A stretch of 64,000 nucleotides of DNA, taken from contig OZ220709.1 of the NCBI GenBank assembly GCA_965116665.1, forward strand, positions 744,001-808,000, read 5' to 3'. The first letter of the stretch is position 1; the number at the start of each line of letters is the position of its first letter. This document shows positions 53,255 to 61,373 of the stretch, in pieces. A model generated the notes under the pieces. The model saw nothing but the letters and a program-made list of their open reading frames with translations, made no database searches and was not told the origin of the DNA. The DNA comes from Aldehydirespirator sp965116665. Its GTDB lineage: Bacteria > Actinomycetota > Acidimicrobiia > Acidimicrobiales > Aldehydirespiratoraceae. Made by a program: the position numbers and the translations under genes.

Positions 53255-54241
53255 ATGAACGATCCCGTACGAGTTGCCGTCACCGGCGCCGCCGGCCAGA
53301 TCGGCTACAGCCTGCTGTTCCGCATCGCCTCCGGGTCGATGCTCGGTCCCGACCAGCCGGTGATCCTGCAGATGCTGGAGATCCCCCCGGCCATGGACGC
53401 CCTGCGGGGAGTGGCCATGGAACTCGACGACTGCGCGTTCGGGCTGCTGGCCGGAATGGTGCTCAGCGACGACCCCGGGGAGGCCTTCGACGGCGCCCAG
53501 ATCGCCCTGCTGGTGGGCTCGCGGCCCCGGACCAAGGGAATGGAGCGCAAGGACCTGCTGGAGGCCAACGGTGCCATCTTCACCGTGCAGGGCAGGGCTC
53601 TGGCGGCCGGCGCCGCCGACGACCTTCGGGTGCTGGTGGTGGGCAACCCGGCCAACACCAACTGTCTGATCGCCATGAACAACGCCGGCGGTGTCCCCCG
53701 CGAGCGGTTCACGGCCATGACCCGCCTCGACCACAACCGGGCCAAGGCCCAGCTGGCGGCTCGCCTCGGCGCCACGGTCGGCGACGTCACGAAGATGACC
53801 ATCTGGGGCAACCACTCCGCCACCCAGTACCCCGACGTGTTCCACTGCGACGTCGGCGGCCGCAACGCGGCCGCGCTCGTCGACGACCAGGCCTGGCTCG
53901 AGGACACGTTCATCCCCACCGTGCAGCAGCGGGGCGCGGCCATCATCGAGGCCCGGGGCGCTTCATCGGCAGCCTCCGCGGCCAACGCGGCCGTCGACCA
54001 TGTGCGCGACTGGATGCTGGGCACCCCGCCCGGGGACTGGGTGTCGATGGCGGTGCCCTCCGACGGCAGCTACGGCGTGCCCGAGGGGCTGATCTCGTCG
54101 TTCCCGGCCACCTGCGCCGGCGGCGCCTACCAGATCGTCGGCGGGCTCGACATCGACGACTTCTCCCGGGCCCGCATCGACGCCTCGGTGGCCGAGCTGG
54201 CCGCCGAGCGCGACACGGTGGCATCGCTCGGTCTGATCTAG
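53255..54241 (+). CDS. mdh: Malate dehydrogenase
   Basis: 328 residues of the NAD-dependent malate dehydrogenase group close to cytosolic MDH. The Rossmann motif VTGAAGQIGYSLLFRIASG is at residue 9; the substrate arginines lie in SRPRTKGMERKDLL; VVGNPANTN and the catalytic His in IWGNHSATQYPD follow. It interconverts malate and oxaloacetate in the TCA cycle. ATG 53255 follows TACGGT (53243-53248) by six bases; a much longer open frame upstream is a shadow of the ABC gene. Confidence 0.94.
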   Translation: MNDPVRVAVTGAAGQIGYSLLFRIASGSMLGPDQPVILQMLEIPPAMDALRGVAMELDDCAFGLLAGMVLSDDPGEAFDGAQIALLVGSRPRTKGMERKDLLEANGAIFTVQGRALAAGAADDLRVLVVGNPANTNCLIAMNNAGGVPRERFTAMTRLDHNRAKAQLAARLGATVGDVTKMTIWGNHSATQYPDVFHCDVGGRNAAALVDDQAWLEDTFIPTVQQRGAAIIEARGASSAASAANAAVDHVRDWMLGTPPGDWVSMAVPSDGSYGVPEGLISSFPATCAGGAYQIVGGLDIDDFSRARIDASVAELAAERDTVASLGLI

Positions 54242-54255
54242 AGGCGGGCCCATCG

Positions 54256-55119
54256 GTGCCGGAGCTGCCCGAGGTAGCAGCTCACGCTGAGCGGCTGTCG
54301 ACCGCCTTCTCGGGAGCCGCGCTGGCCCGGTTCCAGCCGTTGCACCCGGCCGCGCTCAAGACCTTCGACCCTCGACCGGCCGCCGCCGAGGGCCAGGTTC
54401 TCGCCGGGGTCGGCCATCGGGGCAAGTACCTGCTGCTGCGCTTCGGAGAGGCCGATGGCGGCGCCGACGCGGATCAGCTCACGTTTGTCGTTCATCTGAT
54501 GCAGGCGGGGCGGCTCCGCGTCGACACCCAGCAGGCCCGCAAACCCCGGGGCGCGATGGCCCGCTGGACCTTCACCGACGACGGGGCGCTGCTGCTCACC
54601 GAGGCCGGCACCGAACGCCGGGCCGGGGTGTGGCTCGTCGCCGGCGACCTCTCTGACGTCGAGCCGCTGGCCCGTCTCGGCCCCGACGCCGACACCATCA
54701 GCCGCGACGAGCTCGCCCGGCGCCTGGCCGGTGCCAGCGAGCGAGTGCATGGATTCCTGCGTGATCAGTCGCACCTGGCCGGAATAGGCCGGCTGCTGGC
54801 CAACGAGGTGCTCCATGCGGCCAGGATCTCCCCCTTCGCCAGCACGGCGCGCCTCGATGACGAGGCCGTGGACCGCCTCCACTCGGCGATCGGTGCGGCG
54901 ATCGAACGGGGCCTGGACGCGGAGCGACACCTCGAGGAGATGGGCCGTTCCGCGGACCGTCCCAGCAACGTGCACCACCGGGTGGGCAAGCAATGCCCGG
55001 CCTGCGGCGAGACGGTGCGCTCGGTCGAGTACCGCCGCTACCGGGTGGCCTACTGCCCGGCCTGCCAGACCGGCGGGAAGGTGCTGGCCGACAACACCAC
55101 CAGCCGCTTCCTCAAGTAG
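54256..55119 (+). CDS. Formamidopyrimidine-DNA glycosylase / endonuclease VIII family
   Basis: 287-residue base-excision repair enzyme. After initiator removal the N-terminus is PELPE, with the catalytic proline and glutamates. A Lys in HRGKYLLL, a helix-two-turn-helix in RDQSHLAGIGRLLANEVLHAA (in part), and a C-terminal zinc finger CPACGETVRSVEY...CPACQ are present. It removes oxidised bases and nicks the DNA. Fpg versus Nei cannot be settled by eye. GTG 54256 lies 14 nt behind mdh. The stop codon is inside the first copy of a tandem repeat. Confidence 0.9.
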   Translation: MPELPEVAAHAERLSTAFSGAALARFQPLHPAALKTFDPRPAAAEGQVLAGVGHRGKYLLLRFGEADGGADADQLTFVVHLMQAGRLRVDTQQARKPRGAMARWTFTDDGALLLTEAGTERRAGVWLVAGDLSDVEPLARLGPDADTISRDELARRLAGASERVHGFLRDQSHLAGIGRLLANEVLHAARISPFASTARLDDEAVDRLHSAIGAAIERGLDAERHLEEMGRSADRPSNVHHRVGKQCPACGETVRSVEYRRYRVAYCPACQTGGKVLADNTTSRFLK

Positions 55120-55237
55120 CGGTCAAGCGGCATGTAGGTCGGTCGGGATGTAGCGGTCAAGCGGCATGTAGGGGTCAGTCGAGATGTAGCGGTCAAGCGG
55201 CATGGAGGGGTCAGTCGAGATGTAGCGGTCAAGCGGG
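55116..55237 (+). repeat. 36-nt tandem repeat, about 3.4 copies
   Basis: Units start at 55116 (34 nt), 55150 (36), 55186 (36) and 55222 (partial). Each begins GTAGCGGTCAAGCGG. The array covers the stop codons of both convergent genes (glycosylase TAG and SCP2 TGA), so both 3' ends were remodelled by duplication. Confidence 0.85.
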
Positions 55238-55633
55238 CGGCGACAGCGCCGCGCCGAGCGCATCCATGGCCGGACGGGCCGCGATCAGCAGCCTCGGGTC
55301 GCCGTCGAGGCGCAGCCGGCCCTCGGCGAAGGCCCGCTGGACGGACTTGCCCTCCTCGGCCATCGCCCGGGCCGTCTCGCGGTCCGAGGCGAAGGACACG
55401 CGGCGGTCGGCGTGCTCGTCGCCCGCGGGCCCGGGTGCCGCCGAAGCACGGCCCCCGGCCACCCGCACATGCCAGCAGAAGACCGAGCCGTCCTCGTTCG
55501 CAACCCGGTGCTCCAGCACGAGGTCCACTCCTGCGTCCACCGAACATCCCGACAGCACGGAGTCCAGCCACGCCACCCATTCGTCGGTGAGGACTCCCGG
55601 TGCCTGTCCGGAGCGGGGATCGGTGGCCGTCAC
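55229..55633 (-). CDS. SCP2-type sterol/lipid-carrier domain protein
   Basis: 134 residues with an SCP2-like pattern: an LVLEHRVAN strand, a WHVRVAGGRA strand, VSFASDRETARAMAEEGKSVQRAF (in part) and a closing LRLDGDPRLLIAARPAM helix, as in small actinobacterial sterol-carrier domains. Probably binds a lipid. GTG 55633 is chosen because TACGCT lies seven bases upstream on the minus strand. The frame stays open antisense to the SulP gene, which is background. Its last codons sit in the tandem repeat. Confidence 0.72.
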   Translation of the reverse strand: MTATDPRSGQAPGVLTDEWVAWLDSVLSGCSVDAGVDLVLEHRVANEDGSVFCWHVRVAGGRASAAPGPAGDEHADRRVSFASDRETARAMAEEGKSVQRAFAEGRLRLDGDPRLLIAARPAMDALGAALSPPA

Positions 55634-55669
55634 ACAGCGCAGCGTAACGATCCTCGTAGCCTGACTCGC
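55634..55669. promoter_or_regulatory. Back-to-back leaderless promoters
   Basis: 36 nt separate the divergent GTG starts. The minus-strand TACGCT (plus-strand 55641-55646) and plus-strand TAGCCT (55657-55662) are each seven bases from their own start codon, so the two promoters overlap and should compete for RNA polymerase. Confidence 0.6.
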
Positions 55670-57166
55670 GTGACGCGTCCGAGCACTGGGGATCTCATCG
55701 CCGGAGTTTCGGTTGCGCTGGTGGCCATCCCCCAGTCGCTCGCCTACGCGGAGCTGGCCGGGCTGCCGGCCCAGTACGGTCTGTACGCGACCGCGCTTCC
55801 GTCGCTGCTGGCCGCGCTGTTCGTCTCGTCGCGCTACCTCCAGACCGGACCGGTGGCCCTCACCTCCCTGCTCACTCTCGGGGCGCTCTCGTCGCTGGCT
55901 GAGCCGGGCGGGGCCGGCTACATCCAGAGTGCCGCGCTGCTGGCCCTGCTCGTGGGGCTCATGCGACTGATGCTCGGGCTGGTGCGGGCCGGTCGGGTGG
56001 CGTACGTGCTCTCGGAGCCGGTCGTCACCGGGTTCACCGCGGGCGCGGCCGTGGTGATCATCGCCTCGCAGTTGCCCAAGATCTTCGACGTCGACCCGGA
56101 CGGCCAGGTGTTCGTCGCGGCGGTGCGCGCACTGCAGAGTCCCGGCGAGTGGAGTTGGACCGCGATCTCCTTCGCGGCGGTCACGGTGGTCCTGATGATC
56201 GGGGGCCGGCATGTCCACCGGCTGTTCCCCGGTGTGCTGGTCGCCGTCATCGCGGGGGTGATCGTGTCGGGGGTCGGTGGCTACGCCGGCTCCAAGGTGG
56301 GTGACCTCGACGGCGGGTTCATTCCTTTGAGCCTGGACTTCCCGTGGTCGAAGGCTCCGAGCCTGCTGCTGCCGGCGGCCGTCATCGCGCTGGTGGGCTT
56401 CGCGGAGCCGGCCGCCATTGCCCGAACCTTCGCCGCGGCCGACCGGCTGCCGTGGAACGCCAACCGCGAGATGGTGAGCCAGGGCGTCGCCAACCTCGCC
56501 TCCGCGGTCTCGGGCGCCTTCCCGGTGGGCGGCTCGTTCTCGCGCAGCTCGCTCAATCGCATGGCCGGGGCCACCAGCGGATGGTCGGGCGCCATCACCG
56601 GAGCGTTCGTGCTGGTCGTGCTGCCGCTGGCGCCGCTGCTGGAGGATCTGCCCACCTCGGTCCTGGGTGTGATCGTGATCGTGGTGGTCCTTCGCCTGGT
56701 GGACGTGAAGGAGATGGCCCGCCTGCCTTTCGGCTCGTTCCCCCAGGCTCTGGTGGGCGCGGGAACCACCATCTCGACTATCGCATTCGCGCCCCGCGTG
56801 GAGCGCGGCGTGCTCGTCGGGATCTGCCTCGCGGTCGCGGTTCACCTCTACCGCGAGATGCAGGTCCTGGCGCCGGGGGAGTTGGAGGAGGACCGGCTTG
56901 TCGTCCGGCCCAAGGGCGTGATGTGGTTCGCCACCGTGCCCCAGATCGAGCGGGTGGTGCGCGAGGAACTGGCCGGCCATCCGGACATCGCCACGGTGAT
57001 CGTGGACCTCACCGGGGTGGGCCGGCTGGACTACTCGGGGGCGGTGGCGCTGCGCCGGATCCTCGAGAGGCTCACGGCCTCAGGTGTGCTGGTCAGCGTG
57101 GCCGGCATGCCTCCCAGCTCATCGGCCGCGGTGCGCGCCGAACTGGACTACTACGAGTCGACCTGA
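55670..57166 (+). CDS. SulP-family anion transporter
   Basis: 498 residues. About 11-12 hydrophobic segments up to residue 395, beginning GDLIAGVSVALVAIPQSLAYA, the signature of SulP transporters. A C-terminal STAS domain (about 410-498; VIVDLTGVGRLDYSGAVALR) is present, with the Ser of the regulatory site. It imports or exchanges sulfate, bicarbonate or a dicarboxylate across the membrane; the ion is not readable. GTG 55670 follows TAGCCT by seven bases. Confidence 0.92.
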   Translation: MTRPSTGDLIAGVSVALVAIPQSLAYAELAGLPAQYGLYATALPSLLAALFVSSRYLQTGPVALTSLLTLGALSSLAEPGGAGYIQSAALLALLVGLMRLMLGLVRAGRVAYVLSEPVVTGFTAGAAVVIIASQLPKIFDVDPDGQVFVAAVRALQSPGEWSWTAISFAAVTVVLMIGGRHVHRLFPGVLVAVIAGVIVSGVGGYAGSKVGDLDGGFIPLSLDFPWSKAPSLLLPAAVIALVGFAEPAAIARTFAAADRLPWNANREMVSQGVANLASAVSGAFPVGGSFSRSSLNRMAGATSGWSGAITGAFVLVVLPLAPLLEDLPTSVLGVIVIVVVLRLVDVKEMARLPFGSFPQALVGAGTTISTIAFAPRVERGVLVGICLAVAVHLYREMQVLAPGELEEDRLVVRPKGVMWFATVPQIERVVREELAGHPDIATVIVDLTGVGRLDYSGAVALRRILERLTASGVLVSVAGMPPSSSAAVRAELDYYEST

Positions 57167-57224
57167 ACCTTCGCCCGGCCGCTCCGGCCTGTCGCGGCCC
57201 GGACATGCCGTAGGGTTGGGGGTG

Positions 57225-58250
57225 ATGAACGAGGCGGCGACTGCGGCCGGTAGCGCTCCGTCCCACGACGAGTTGGTGGCGACCATGACCGGGGGTATGG
57301 CTCGCCAGGACCTGCCCTCCTTCACCGGCTCGACCCGGCTGCGGCCCGACGGGCGGCCCCGCCCCGAGTTCAGGGCCGAGCTGCGCCGGATCCCCGACGC
57401 GATCAACGCCCTGACCGTGGTGGCGACGCTGGCCGCGGCCGTGGCCGTGGTGGCGGCGGTGATCGTGGTCGATCATTGGCTGGCCACCGCCGCCGCGGTG
57501 CCGGTCATGGGCATCGTGATGCTGAGGATGTTCATCCTGCACCACGAGGCAGCCCACCGGCTGCTGTTCTCCAACCGCCTCGTCAACGATGTCGTGGGCG
57601 TGAACATCCTGGGGTGGCTGTCGTTCGGCACCGGCACCCACCACTACCGCAGGGGCCACGCCAACCACCACCGCGACGAGTTCGGACCCAAGGAGCCCGA
57701 CTTCCTGCTCTATTCCCTGTATCCGGTCTCCAGGGCGTCCATGCGCCGCAAGCTGCTGCGGGACCTGTTCGGCGTGTCGGGCTATCGCATCGTCAAGCCC
57801 CGCTTCACCGGCCTGGTCAAGCCGCCGTTCCTGTTGCTCAGCCTGCGGTTCTTCGCCGGTCAGGCGCTGGTGCTGGCCGCTTTCTGGGCTGGGGGGCACC
57901 CCTGGCTCTACCTGATCCTGTGGGCGCTGCCGTACTTCAGCTACTACCAGGTGGCCAACCGGCTGCGGGTGATCGCAGAGCACGGCGGCATGACCCGCAC
58001 ACCCGACCGCCGCAACACCACCCACCATGTGCGCCAGAGTTGGTCGGCCCGCCTCCTGCTGGTTCCCTACAACGTTGGCTACCACCTGGCCCATCATGTC
58101 GACTCGGGCGTGCCGGCTCGCAACCTGCCCCGGCTGCAGCGGGCCCTGGAGGAGGACGGCTACCTGCCCGAAGACGCGACATGGCCCGGCTACCGGTCGT
58201 TGTGGCGGGCGCTGGTGCGGCCCGGGCCGGATCCGGCCCCGGCGGCGTGA
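57225..58250 (+). CDS. Fatty acid desaturase-family protein
   Basis: 341 residues with the three histidine boxes that bind the di-iron centre: HHEAAHR (about 107), HYRRGHANHH (about 140) and HLAHH (about 288). Hydrophobic segments flank them (VVATLAAAVAVVAAVIVV; LILWALPYFSYY). Members desaturate or hydroxylate fatty acids, carotenoids or alkanes using O2. Substrate unknown. The ATG lies eight bases after TAGGGT (57211-57216); GTG 57222 is in frame as an alternative. Confidence 0.87.
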   Translation: MNEAATAAGSAPSHDELVATMTGGMARQDLPSFTGSTRLRPDGRPRPEFRAELRRIPDAINALTVVATLAAAVAVVAAVIVVDHWLATAAAVPVMGIVMLRMFILHHEAAHRLLFSNRLVNDVVGVNILGWLSFGTGTHHYRRGHANHHRDEFGPKEPDFLLYSLYPVSRASMRRKLLRDLFGVSGYRIVKPRFTGLVKPPFLLLSLRFFAGQALVLAAFWAGGHPWLYLILWALPYFSYYQVANRLRVIAEHGGMTRTPDRRNTTHHVRQSWSARLLLVPYNVGYHLAHHVDSGVPARNLPRLQRALEEDGYLPEDATWPGYRSLWRALVRPGPDPAPAA

Positions 58251-58268
58251 GGTCGGGTCCCTCTACCC

Positions 58269-58664
58269 CTACAGGGAGAAGCCGTCGAGGACCTGCTTGA
58301 GGGTGTCGATGTTCTCGGAGCCGAGCACGACCCTGGAGTTGGTGGCCACGTAGACCAGGTCGATGTTGACGCCGGCGTCGGAGACCCTGGTGGCCAGCTC
58401 GGCCAGCTCGCCGGGGCGGTCCTGGGCCTGCACCACGACGACCTCCCGCTCGCGGGTGACGCTGGGGCCCTGCGTGTTGGCCAGCGCCCGGTAGACGGGC
58501 TCGCTGTGAGGTACGAGAATGTGCAGTTCAGCGGTGTGGCCGTTGCCCATGCACGTGGCCGCCGCGATGTTCACGCCTGCGTCGCTTATGGCGGTTGCCA
58601 CTCTGGCCAGCGCCCCCGGTTTGTTCTCCAACTCGATCACCAGGTCGCTGGCCAATGTCGACAT
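58269..58664 (-). CDS. Tandem ACT-domain protein
   Basis: 131 residues holding two ACT units (LVIELENKPGALARVATAIS and VVVVQAQDRPGELAELATRVS). ACT domains bind amino acids and small ligands; a stand-alone pair suggests a regulator or sensor. ATG 58664 has AGGAGG upstream. The frame continues further upstream without conservation. No pathway enzyme lies beside it. Confidence 0.85.
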   Translation of the reverse strand: MSTLASDLVIELENKPGALARVATAISDAGVNIAAATCMGNGHTAELHILVPHSEPVYRALANTQGPSVTREREVVVVQAQDRPGELAELATRVSDAGVNIDLVYVATNSRVVLGSENIDTLKQVLDGFSL

Positions 58665-58799
58665 GACGGCACGTCCTCCTGTCGTTGCGGAGCCCGGCAG
58701 GCGGGCTCGGGTGGTGGGGCACCGACTGTAGGGCAGAACCGGCCGGTTGTGAAGCCCCAACGCCCGCCGGCTACCCGGTGAGCGGCGGCCGTCGCCTGG

Positions 58800-59318
58800 T
58801 CATGCGGACCCGGTCAGGTGGCGCAGCGCCAACTCGACCGCAGTGTCGGCCCTGCCGATGACCGCGGCCTCGTCCGCGCCGCCGAGGGGATGGTCGACGG
58901 CCACGATCCGAATGTCGGGCAGTCCGAGGGTGGCGGCCACCTCGGATGCGAGGCCGTCGAAGGCGGTGGTGGCGACCAGCACCGTCGGCACGCCGGCGGC
59001 CTCGAGGCTGACGGAGTCGTGGACACTCCACGACGTGCAGCTGCCTCAATCGGCCGACCCGGTGAGGACCACCTCGGCTTCGGCCAGCCGGGCCAGCGTG
59101 TCGTCGGGCGCGGGCAGGGCGCCGTTCTTGCGCTCGACGACCGAGACGGTCGCCCCGGTCCGGGCCGCCAGCCGGTCGGCCAAGCGTCCCAGCAGCAGGC
59201 CGGCGTTGGGCTTGGAGTTGTCGAGTATGCCGATCCGCTTGCCGGCCAGCACGCCCGCGGGTGGCGCCAGGCCGGCAGGCTGCGGTCCGACCGATCCGTC
59301 GGGGGCGTAGACCTTCAT
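58800..59318 (-). CDS. UGSC-family selenoprotein with in-frame TGA
   Basis: Reading through TGA 59048-59046 gives 172 residues: selenocysteine at 91 in VVLTGSAD-U-GSC-TSWSVHDSV, the U-G-S-C motif that names this family. N-terminal half: a MKVYAPDGSVGPQPAG opening, then AGKRIGILDNSKPNAGLLL. C-terminal half: GVPTVLVATTAF and RIVAVDHPLGG. Both halves are in one frame and conserved, and a strong hairpin lies 11 nt after the TGA. ATG 59318 has AAGGGAGGGAG upstream. The function of the family is not known; U-x2-C could form a selenyl-sulfide redox pair. It follows a large unknown gene by 20 nt. Confidence 0.88.
59016..59034 (-). promoter_or_regulatory. Candidate SECIS hairpin after the UGSC TGA
   Basis: On the minus strand GTCGTGGA and TCCACGAC form a perfect 8-bp stem with a GTG loop, starting 11 nt after the in-frame TGA. 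Position and size fit a bacterial SelB-binding element; it also lies in conserved coding sequence. Confidence 0.6.
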
Positions 59319-59338
59319 GGCTTGGCTCCCTCCCTTCT

Positions 59339-60382
59339 CTAGGGCTCCACCGCCACGGTGGCGCTCCTGGTCATGCCCCAGCTCGGGATCACGCAGCTGT
59401 GCTTGCCGGGCCCTCCCACCACCATGACCCTGATGTTCTGGGGATGCTCCGTGATCGGCATGGGTGCGCTGCCGGGCAGGGCCTCCTGCCACGGCGCCCA
59501 GGCCCGCAGCGCGAACGCGTCCCGGAGGTCGCCGGCCCTCATCCGGGCCCGCTCGTAGAGGTAGGAGGCCACGTTCCAGCGTGTCCAGCCGGCCGCCGCG
59601 CAGGCGGCGGCGTGCTCGGGGCACAGCATCACGAAGAACTCGGCCCCGCTGACGGGTGCGTTGTTGGAACCGAGCGAGGACATGACTGAAGCCGCCTTGT
59701 CGAGGATGGCGGCCGGCTGGTCCGACTCCATGTCGTGGAAGTTGTGGGGAGCCTCCCCGCAGTGCACGGTCACCGCCGAGGGCCCGCCCACCCCCACGCT
59801 GGCCGCGTAACCGCCCCATGGCGACTCGTCGAGGTTCTCAGCCACGCAGTAGGCGTACTTGGCCGGCCCGCCCTGGGTGGAGGCGTCGCCGGAGCCGGGG
59901 ACCGCGCCCGCGACGTGCAGGAGCATCAGGCGTAGGGCCCGGCCGGTGGCGGCGTTGGCCAGGTTTCCCGGCCCGAACGCTCCGAGCCCGGGGTTGTAGC
60001 CCGCGGTGCGGGTGACCTCGCCGTGCACCACCAGCAGGGGCGCCACCGGATGGGTGGTGGCGTTCACGCCCCGCAGGTTGACTTCCGGGCGGGCCAGGGC
60101 CCGCACCGCGGCCACGAGCACGCCCAGGTGCTCGGGCCGGCAGCCCGCCAGCACCGCGTTCACCGCGATGATTCTGCGGGTGGCCACACCGGACCGGGGT
60201 GGCAGAACCGCGATGACCTCGTCGGGGTCGCCGACGGCTCCGGCCAGCATGGCATCGACCCTTTCGACAGTGGGCGCCACCATCGGCAGCCCGTCGCCCC
60301 AGCCGCGCGCCGCGTAGCAGTCCAGCAAGGCCTCTGGATCATCCGCGGAGATGTCCAGGAGTTCGGGCGAGGCGTCCACCAT
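59339..60382 (-). CDS. Conserved unknown protein co-transcribed with the UGSC selenoprotein
   Basis: 347 residues, no signal peptide. Notable features: the opening CYAARGWGDGLPMVAPT, a Cys in LAGCRPEHLGVLVAAVRAL, a Gly/Asn-rich GAFGPGNLANAATGRALRL, Cys-containing VTVHCGEAPHNFH and MLCPEHAAAC, and a terminal GGPGKHSCVIPSWG. I recognise no characterised family, though similar proteins accompany UGSC genes in my recollection. The 20-nt gap implies one transcript. Several cysteines and histidines suggest a redox or metal role alongside the selenoprotein; this is inference. Confidence 0.65.
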   Translation of the reverse strand: MVDASPELLDISADDPEALLDCYAARGWGDGLPMVAPTVERVDAMLAGAVGDPDEVIAVLPPRSGVATRRIIAVNAVLAGCRPEHLGVLVAAVRALARPEVNLRGVNATTHPVAPLLVVHGEVTRTAGYNPGLGAFGPGNLANAATGRALRLMLLHVAGAVPGSGDASTQGGPAKYAYCVAENLDESPWGGYAASVGVGGPSAVTVHCGEAPHNFHDMESDQPAAILDKAASVMSSLGSNNAPVSGAEFFVMLCPEHAAACAAAGWTRWNVASYLYERARMRAGDLRDAFALRAWAPWQEALPGSAPMPITEHPQNIRVMVVGGPGKHSCVIPSWGMTRSATVAVEP

Positions 60383-60418
60383 GGCCTCCAGTCTGCTGCC
60401 TCCGGGGCCGCCCGCGCC

Positions 60419-61183
60419 TCAAACGGTGCGGAGCGTCTCGGTGTGGCCGTCCACACTGATGACCTGACCGTTGACGAAGCGGGCGGCCTCAGAACTCAGA
60501 AACACCACCATGGCTGCGATGTCGGAGGGTTCCACCAGGGTCCGCATCGCCACCTGCTCGACGTAGCCGCGGCGTACCGAGTCGATGGTGGCGCCGGTGG
60601 CGGCGGCCTCGGCGGCGATCACGCCGTCCATCCGCTCGCCGGCGACGGTTCCGGGTGCGACGCAGTTCACCCTGATGCCTGCTGGTCCGAGCTCGGCGGC
60701 CCACGTTCGGGTCAGCCCCTCGACAGCCCACTTCGACGCTGAGTAGGCGGAGCGCAGCGGGTAGGCAAGGTGGCCCGCGGTGGAGGAGATGTTGACCACG
60801 CACCCCGCGACCGAAGCCCGTAGGCGCCGCACCGCATGACGAGTGACGCGAAACGTGCCTCCTACGTTCACCTTGAGGCAGTGGTCGAAGGACTCCGGAT
60901 CGAGGCCCTCGACGGGACCGGTCTCGCCCGCGATGCCCACGTTGTTCACCAGGATGTCGAGTCCGCCGAGATCGTGGTCCAGGTGCTCGAACATCTGGGC
61001 CACGGCGCCGTCGCTGGTGATGTCGACGATGTGGTCGGCCGCGGCTTGCGGGTTCGCGTCGGCGGTGCGCACGGCGGCGCCGGCCGCGGCCAGGGCCTCG
61101 GCGATGGCTGCGCCGATCCCAGCGCCTCCCCCCGTCACCAGCGCTCGCCGCCCCTTCAGCGCAGCGTCGCCCGTGACCGTCAT
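60419..61183 (-). CDS. Short-chain dehydrogenase/reductase (SDR)
   Basis: 254 residues: TGGGAGIG cofactor loop, RTADAN after strand 2 (Asp, suggesting NAD), NNVG, catalytic Ser in NISSTAG, Y-S-A-S-K, and a C-terminal FVNGQVISVDGH. Typical classical SDR with an intact catalytic set. ATG 61183 follows TAGGAT by seven bases on the minus strand, so the longer open frame is not used. Upstream of the UGSC genes on the same strand by 36 nt, possibly one operon. Confidence 0.88.
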   Translation of the reverse strand: MTVTGDAALKGRRALVTGGGAGIGAAIAEALAAAGAAVRTADANPQAAADHIVDITSDGAVAQMFEHLDHDLGGLDILVNNVGIAGETGPVEGLDPESFDHCLKVNVGGTFRVTRHAVRRLRASVAGCVVNISSTAGHLAYPLRSAYSASKWAVEGLTRTWAAELGPAGIRVNCVAPGTVAGERMDGVIAAEAAATGATIDSVRRGYVEQVAMRTLVEPSDIAAMVVFLSSEAARFVNGQVISVDGHTETLRTV

Positions 61184-61373
61184 GGAAGCGATCCTAAGAG
61201 GCCTAACCGGTCGTGGCCACGAAGGGCGCGCACCCGTCGTAGATCCCCCCGGTCGGCGCGGGTCGATCCCCCCGGGGCGGCCGCTGATCTGCGGTTTCAC
61301 TGCTTGAAATATCCCAATAACGCTCCAGGTTTACCGGCGTGATGGCTGATGGACCGCGCACTATCCTGCGACC

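Noticed and set aside
55116..55237. CRISPR-like array
   Set aside because: 36-nt units are directly adjacent with no unique spacers; it is a tandem duplication.
55634..56980. Minus-strand open frame extending the SCP2 gene across the SulP gene
   Set aside because: Antisense to a well-conserved transporter; a promoter-spaced GTG at 55633 gives the correct SCP2 start.
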